Positions 61,784 through 64,000 of a DNA stretch of 64,000 bases are shown here, in pieces. Every line of letters begins with the position of its first letter. The first letter of the stretch is position 1. The DNA comes from Bog-756 sp963829235. GTDB taxonomy: Bacteria; Actinomycetota; Acidimicrobiia; Acidimicrobiales; RAAP-2. Position numbers and translations under genes: made by a program. Under the pieces are notes generated by a model. The model was not told the origin of the DNA, did no database searches, and saw nothing but the letters and a program-made list of their open reading frames with translations. The DNA lies in NCBI GenBank assembly GCA_963829235.1, contig CAWHIF010000003.1:558001-622000 (forward strand), read 5' to 3'.

Positions 61784-64000
61784 CTGGCGGCGACAGAGAC
61801 GCCGGTCGACTCCTGCAGGTTCGGAAGCGCACTCTGGAGCTCTCTGCGGGAACTGATGCCGAGCTTGGGGTACACCTTGCGCAGATGCCACTCGACCGTT
61901 CGTGCACTGATGAACAGTTCGGCGCCGATCTCGGGGTTGGTGCGCCCGTCTGCAGCCAGCCGGGCGATCTGGGCCTCCTGGGCCGTTAGCTCATAGCGCG
62001 TCTCAGACACACGTCTGCGAACCGTTTCGCCGGTGGCAACGAGCTCACGGCGGGCACGGTCGGCGAACGCCTCCGCCCCCATCCCCGCCAGCATGGTATG
62101 AGCGGTGCGGAGCTGTTCACGCGCATCGAGGCGTCGGCCGATGCGCCGTAGCCATTCGCCGTACAGGAGGTGAGCGCGGGCGAGTTCGGCGTGGGCCCGG
62201 GTACGGCTGAGCCGGTCGATTGCCTCGCGGTAGAGAGCTTCGGCCGCCTCATTCTCGCTCAGCTGCGCCCGCGAACGGGCCTCGATGCCGAGCGCCCAGT
62301 CGGTGCCGCTGGTCCCGGTCGTCTCCAGCAGCCTCTGGAAGGCGGCGGACGCCCGCCCGGCCTGGCCGCAACGGCTCGCTGCCTCGACCAACTCCGTCAG
62401 CGCCCATTGGAGCACGCCGAGATCCTCGAACTCGCACGCCACCTCCGCCGCGGCGAGGGCTTCGGCGTAGCGGCCGAGGCCGTTGTAGAGCAGCGCGGTC
62501 AGGAACTGTCCGATGCCGACACCCATACCTTCGCCACGCCTGACCGCGTCCTCGACCATGGCATGGATCAGCTCGCGGGTCCTGACCTCGTCTCCCCGCC
62601 AGGCGGCCAGGGCGACGGAACCGTATGCCGCCAGTTGAGTCCCCGTTGCGCTGGAGACTCCCTTCACTTCCTCCGTCAGCAATGTGCCCTCATCCAACTC
62701 GCCCGCGACGCTGTGCACGAAGATCCGGGACCTGAGGGCGATGGGGAGTACCGAGAGCGCACCGGCCTGGCGAGCAAGCTGGACGTGCCGTGCGCACAGG
62801 ACCTCCCAGGTTTCGTCCTCCCACAGGTCCTGGGCCACCCGTCCGACGAGCCACAGCCAGCGGCGTTCCTCCTCGGTCGAGACTTCCCTGGCACGGAAGG
62901 CATGCAGTGCCTGCTTGAGGAGCGGCGTTCCCGCGGCACGCCCTTGCGTCGCCATCAACGCCAGTCCGTCGAGAAGAAGGTCCGGACCCCGAGGTGCCGC
63001 CGTTGGTGGCGGCGCCAGACTGGCTGCCATTGCCACCTCGACCAGATCCACGCCCCGAGCCAGGCGACCCACGATCACCGCGGCCGTCAAGGCGTCAAGA
63101 TAGGTCTCCCGGGCGAGGGCGATGTCCAGAGGTTCGAGGCGCTTTGCCGCCTTGAGCAACAGCGGCGGTACATCACTTCCCGGGTTGGACACAAAGGCGA
63201 TCTGGCCGCGCAGCAGATCCACCCGGGCGCGCTGGAGCTCGTCGGGCCGCCCCGCTTCCGCCATGGCCAGGAGTGTCACGGCGGCGTCCGGAGCACCGGC
63301 CTCGTGCTTGGCCTGCGCGGCGGCGAGCGCACGTTCTGCCCGACGGGTCGGGTCGAGGGTCAGCCGGGTCGCCTCCTCGAGGAAGGCAGCCGCGGCGGCC
63401 AGTCCACCACGCGTCTGCGCCCGACCGGCCGACCGCTCGAGCTCGGATGCGACCCCTTCGTCGGGTCCTTGCGTGGCGTGAGCCAAGTGCCAGGCCCGGC
63501 GGTCGGGGTCGAGCTCCGGATCGGTGACCGAGGCAAGAGCGCGGTGCACCTCCCGCCTCTCTTCGCGTGACTTCGATCGATAGGATGCCGACCGCACCAG
63601 CGGATGGCGGAACATGACACGGGACCCGATCTCGATTAGCCCAGCTGTCTCGGCGGCGGATGCCGCCTCAGTTCCGATCCCGAGCCGGTCTGCGGCCCGC
63701 CACAACAAGGTCACGTCGCCGACCGGCTCCGCCGCCGCCGCAAGGAGCAGCAGTCTGGTCTCGTCGGGAAGAATCTGGATCCGACGGACGAAGCCCTCTT
63801 CGATGCGACTGGCCAGCGGTCGAACGTCGGGAACTCCGAATCCCCCAGCCAGCTCAGCGGGCGTCAGCTCGCGCGGCAGCTCCAACAGCGCCAGAGGATT
63901 GCCCCGCGTCTCAGCCACGATCCGATCGCGCACCAGAGCATCCACGGGACCCCTCATGACCGAATCCAGCAAGGCGCGGGCATCCATGTCGTTCAGGCCC
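61774..64000 (-). CDS. Large LuxR-family regulator with ATPase domain (partial, runs off edge)
   Basis: The 5-prime part lies beyond the right edge; the frame is open through base 64000. About 740 residues are visible. They contain the end of a STAND/AAA-type ATPase (VAETRGNPLALLELPRELTP, then LASRIEEGFVRRIQILPDET), a winged segment (FRHPLVRSASYRSKSREERR) and a long TPR-like alpha-helical region. The C-terminal LuxR helix-turn-helix reads ELTAQEAQIARLAADGRTNP, then ELFISARTVEWHLRKVYPKL. This is the LAL/MalT-like architecture, in which ligand binding drives oligomerisation. It may control the amidase and methyltransferase genes downstream. Confidence 0.93.
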   Translation of the reverse strand, partial: GLNDMDARALLDSVMRGPVDALVRDRIVAETRGNPLALLELPRELTPAELAGGFGVPDVRPLASRIEEGFVRRIQILPDETRLLLLAAAAEPVGDVTLLWRAADRLGIGTEAASAAETAGLIEIGSRVMFRHPLVRSASYRSKSREERREVHRALASVTDPELDPDRRAWHLAHATQGPDEGVASELERSAGRAQTRGGLAAAAAFLEEATRLTLDPTRRAERALAAAQAKHEAGAPDAAVTLLAMAEAGRPDELQRARVDLLRGQIAFVSNPGSDVPPLLLKAAKRLEPLDIALARETYLDALTAAVIVGRLARGVDLVEVAMAASLAPPPTAAPRGPDLLLDGLALMATQGRAAGTPLLKQALHAFRAREVSTEEERRWLWLVGRVAQDLWEDETWEVLCARHVQLARQAGALSVLPIALRSRIFVHSVAGELDEGTLLTEEVKGVSSATGTQLAAYGSVALAAWRGDEVRTRELIHAMVEDAVRRGEGMGVGIGQFLTALLYNGLGRYAEALAAAEVACEFEDLGVLQWALTELVEAASRCGQAGRASAAFQRLLETTGTSGTDWALGIEARSRAQLSENEAAEALYREAIDRLSRTRAHAELARAHLLYGEWLRRIGRRLDAREQLRTAHTMLAGMGAEAFADRARRELVATGETVRRRVSETRYELTAQEAQIARLAADGRTNPEIGAELFISARTVEWHLRKVYPKLGISSRRELQSALPNLQESTGVSVAASSE

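Noticed and set aside
61689..61907. N-terminal extension of the amidase rich in RSARSGRS
   Set aside because: It is the translation of a 9-bp minisatellite. The GTG at 61688 has GGAGG at ideal spacing and fits the family start.
1..64000. rRNA and tRNA genes
   Set aside because: I saw no tRNA-like cloverleaf with CCA-proximal stems or TTCGA loops in intergenic space and no rRNA sequence. A covariance search would be needed to exclude a single tRNA.

Overview
The window is high-GC DNA that looks like a free-living, Gram-positive-type actinobacterium. Three secreted proteins and one gene remnant share a roughly 42-residue repeat (GYW..ASDGG.FSFGDA.FHGS), which I associate from general knowledge with Acidimicrobiia. 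I therefore suggest an acidimicrobial relative; this is inference and not a database result. I see no rRNA, tRNA or CRISPR array.

Layout. 0-3.6 kb: a secreted multi-Ig surface protein. 4.5-6.6 kb: a monooxygenase remnant, a small membrane protein, and a divergent tetR locus with clear operators but a frameshifted regulator. 6.7-10.6 kb: a padR / ABC ATPase / FtsX-like permease operon with ATGA overlaps. 10.9-13.3 kb: small metabolic and stress genes. 13.4-16.8 kb: an SPFH / ribbon-helix-helix / ABC-2 exporter operon. 17.3-19.6 kb: an ECF sigma factor, a membrane partner and a SIMPL lipoprotein. 19.7-24.6 kb: an S53 protease with six near-identical C-terminal repeats, a repeat-gene remnant, and a second ECF sigma factor with a PASTA membrane protein. 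24.7-27.0 kb: a patatin-like phospholipase gene split by an IS630-type element whose ends and TA duplication can be read exactly.

27.5-37.5 kb is the most interesting stretch. It is a general-stress island with a SigB/SigF-type sigma factor, its RsbW and RsbV partners, a second RsbW-like kinase, two SpoIIE-type phosphatases (one frameshifted) and several small genes. I read seven promoter-like sites of the form GTTT-N15/16-GGG(T/A)A(T/A/G/C). Several sit 4-9 bases before a start codon, which implies leaderless mRNAs and points to small proteins that are easily missed. The layout suggests that the sigma factor drives its own neighbourhood.

37.7-45.0 kb: a response regulator / PAS histidine kinase pair, then a tightly overlapped operon of an Hpt-REC-GGDEF-REC protein, a HEAT-repeat membrane protein and a processive family 2 glycosyltransferase, which looks like a signalling-controlled exopolysaccharide system. 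45-48 kb: an MMPL exporter with a divergent TetR. 48.2-54.6 kb: a surface locus with two secreted proteins of similar C-terminus flanking a DUF916-like membrane protein, which resembles WxL systems. 54.7-56.7 kb: an NHL-repeat membrane protein and a divergent GntR regulator sharing a palindrome that spans both start codons, plus a beta-strand repeat fragment. 56.8-59.1 kb: a GH64-like glucanase fused, across a frameshift, to the 42-residue repeats. 59.3-64 kb: a methyltransferase, an amidase, and a large LuxR regulator that runs off the right edge. Six genes carry frameshifts, so either many genes are decaying or the assembly retains indel errors.
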